This document shows positions 12,141 through 12,164 of a DNA stretch of 12,164 nucleotides, piece after piece. How positions within the stretch are numbered: position 1 is the first letter of the stretch; every line of letters starts with the position of its first letter. The notes under the pieces are model-generated. The model had not been told where the DNA came from. It ran no database searches and worked only from the letters and a program-made list of their open reading frames with translations. The position numbers and the translations under genes were made by a program. Origin of the DNA: Kingella sp. (in: b-proteobacteria) (GTDB lineage Bacteria; Pseudomonadota; Gammaproteobacteria; Burkholderiales; Neisseriaceae); the NCBI RefSeq assembly GCF_030527935.1, contig NZ_JAUMZV010000054.1, positions 1 through 12,164 on the forward strand. Reading direction: 5' to 3'.

Positions 12141-12164
12141 ATAAGGAATAAAGAGTTTGGCGAT

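Noticed and set aside
3100..12164. Blocks of C-rich and G-rich plus strand that switch between gene groups
   Set aside because: The changes do not follow coding strand in a simple way, but no origin or terminus feature is present and I cannot compute skew reliably by eye.

Overview
The window looks like chromosome from a Neisseriaceae bacterium close to Kingella. The 12-mer AGGCAGCCTGAA or its complement occurs about 19 times exactly (counted by eye) between 3104 and 10907. This is the DNA-uptake-sequence (DUS) dialect known as AG-kingDUS. A pair of dRS3-type repeats (ATTCCC, 8 nt, GGGAAT), another Neisseria-family element, lies at 5326-5432. Genus assignment is an inference from these repeats.

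Left region (1-3100, all minus strand, visibly AT-rich, no DUS) is an accessory island. In transcription order it holds two paralogous lipoproteins (3042-2377 and 2246-1557), a 413-residue protein with a zinc-metallopeptidase HEIRH motif and no signal peptide (1542-301), and a coiled-coil protein that runs off the window (290-1). The last three genes are only 10-14 bp apart. Lipoproteins placed before a signal-less lytic-looking enzyme fit an antibacterial effector/immunity operon, most like the effector and lipoprotein-immunity pairs of bacteria-killing type IV secretion systems. This is the most interesting part of the window.

Middle region (3166-5168, plus strand) holds free methionine-(R)-sulfoxide reductase (msrC type) and a four-helix membrane protein of the DUF2868 type. 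A convergent intergenic stretch (5169-5519) follows, with a 17-bp DUS stem-loop and a nested palindrome built around the dRS3 pair. It faces the end of an AzgA-type NCS2 purine permease (6863-5520, minus).

Right region (7023-12049, all minus) reads in transcription order: purK (purine synthesis), a patatin-like lipoprotein phospholipase, a Trm112/YcaR-like small protein, kdsB (CMP-Kdo synthesis) and lpxK (lipid A 4'-kinase). The Trm112-like gene, kdsB and lpxK form a lipopolysaccharide-core/lipid A cluster. The Trm112-like gene and kdsB overlap by ATGA. Inverted DUS pairs follow or overlap most gene ends and probably serve as terminators. Several DUS copies are translated inside proteins or supply start-adjacent or stop-codon sequence.

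No tRNA, rRNA, CRISPR array, transposase or integrase was recognised.
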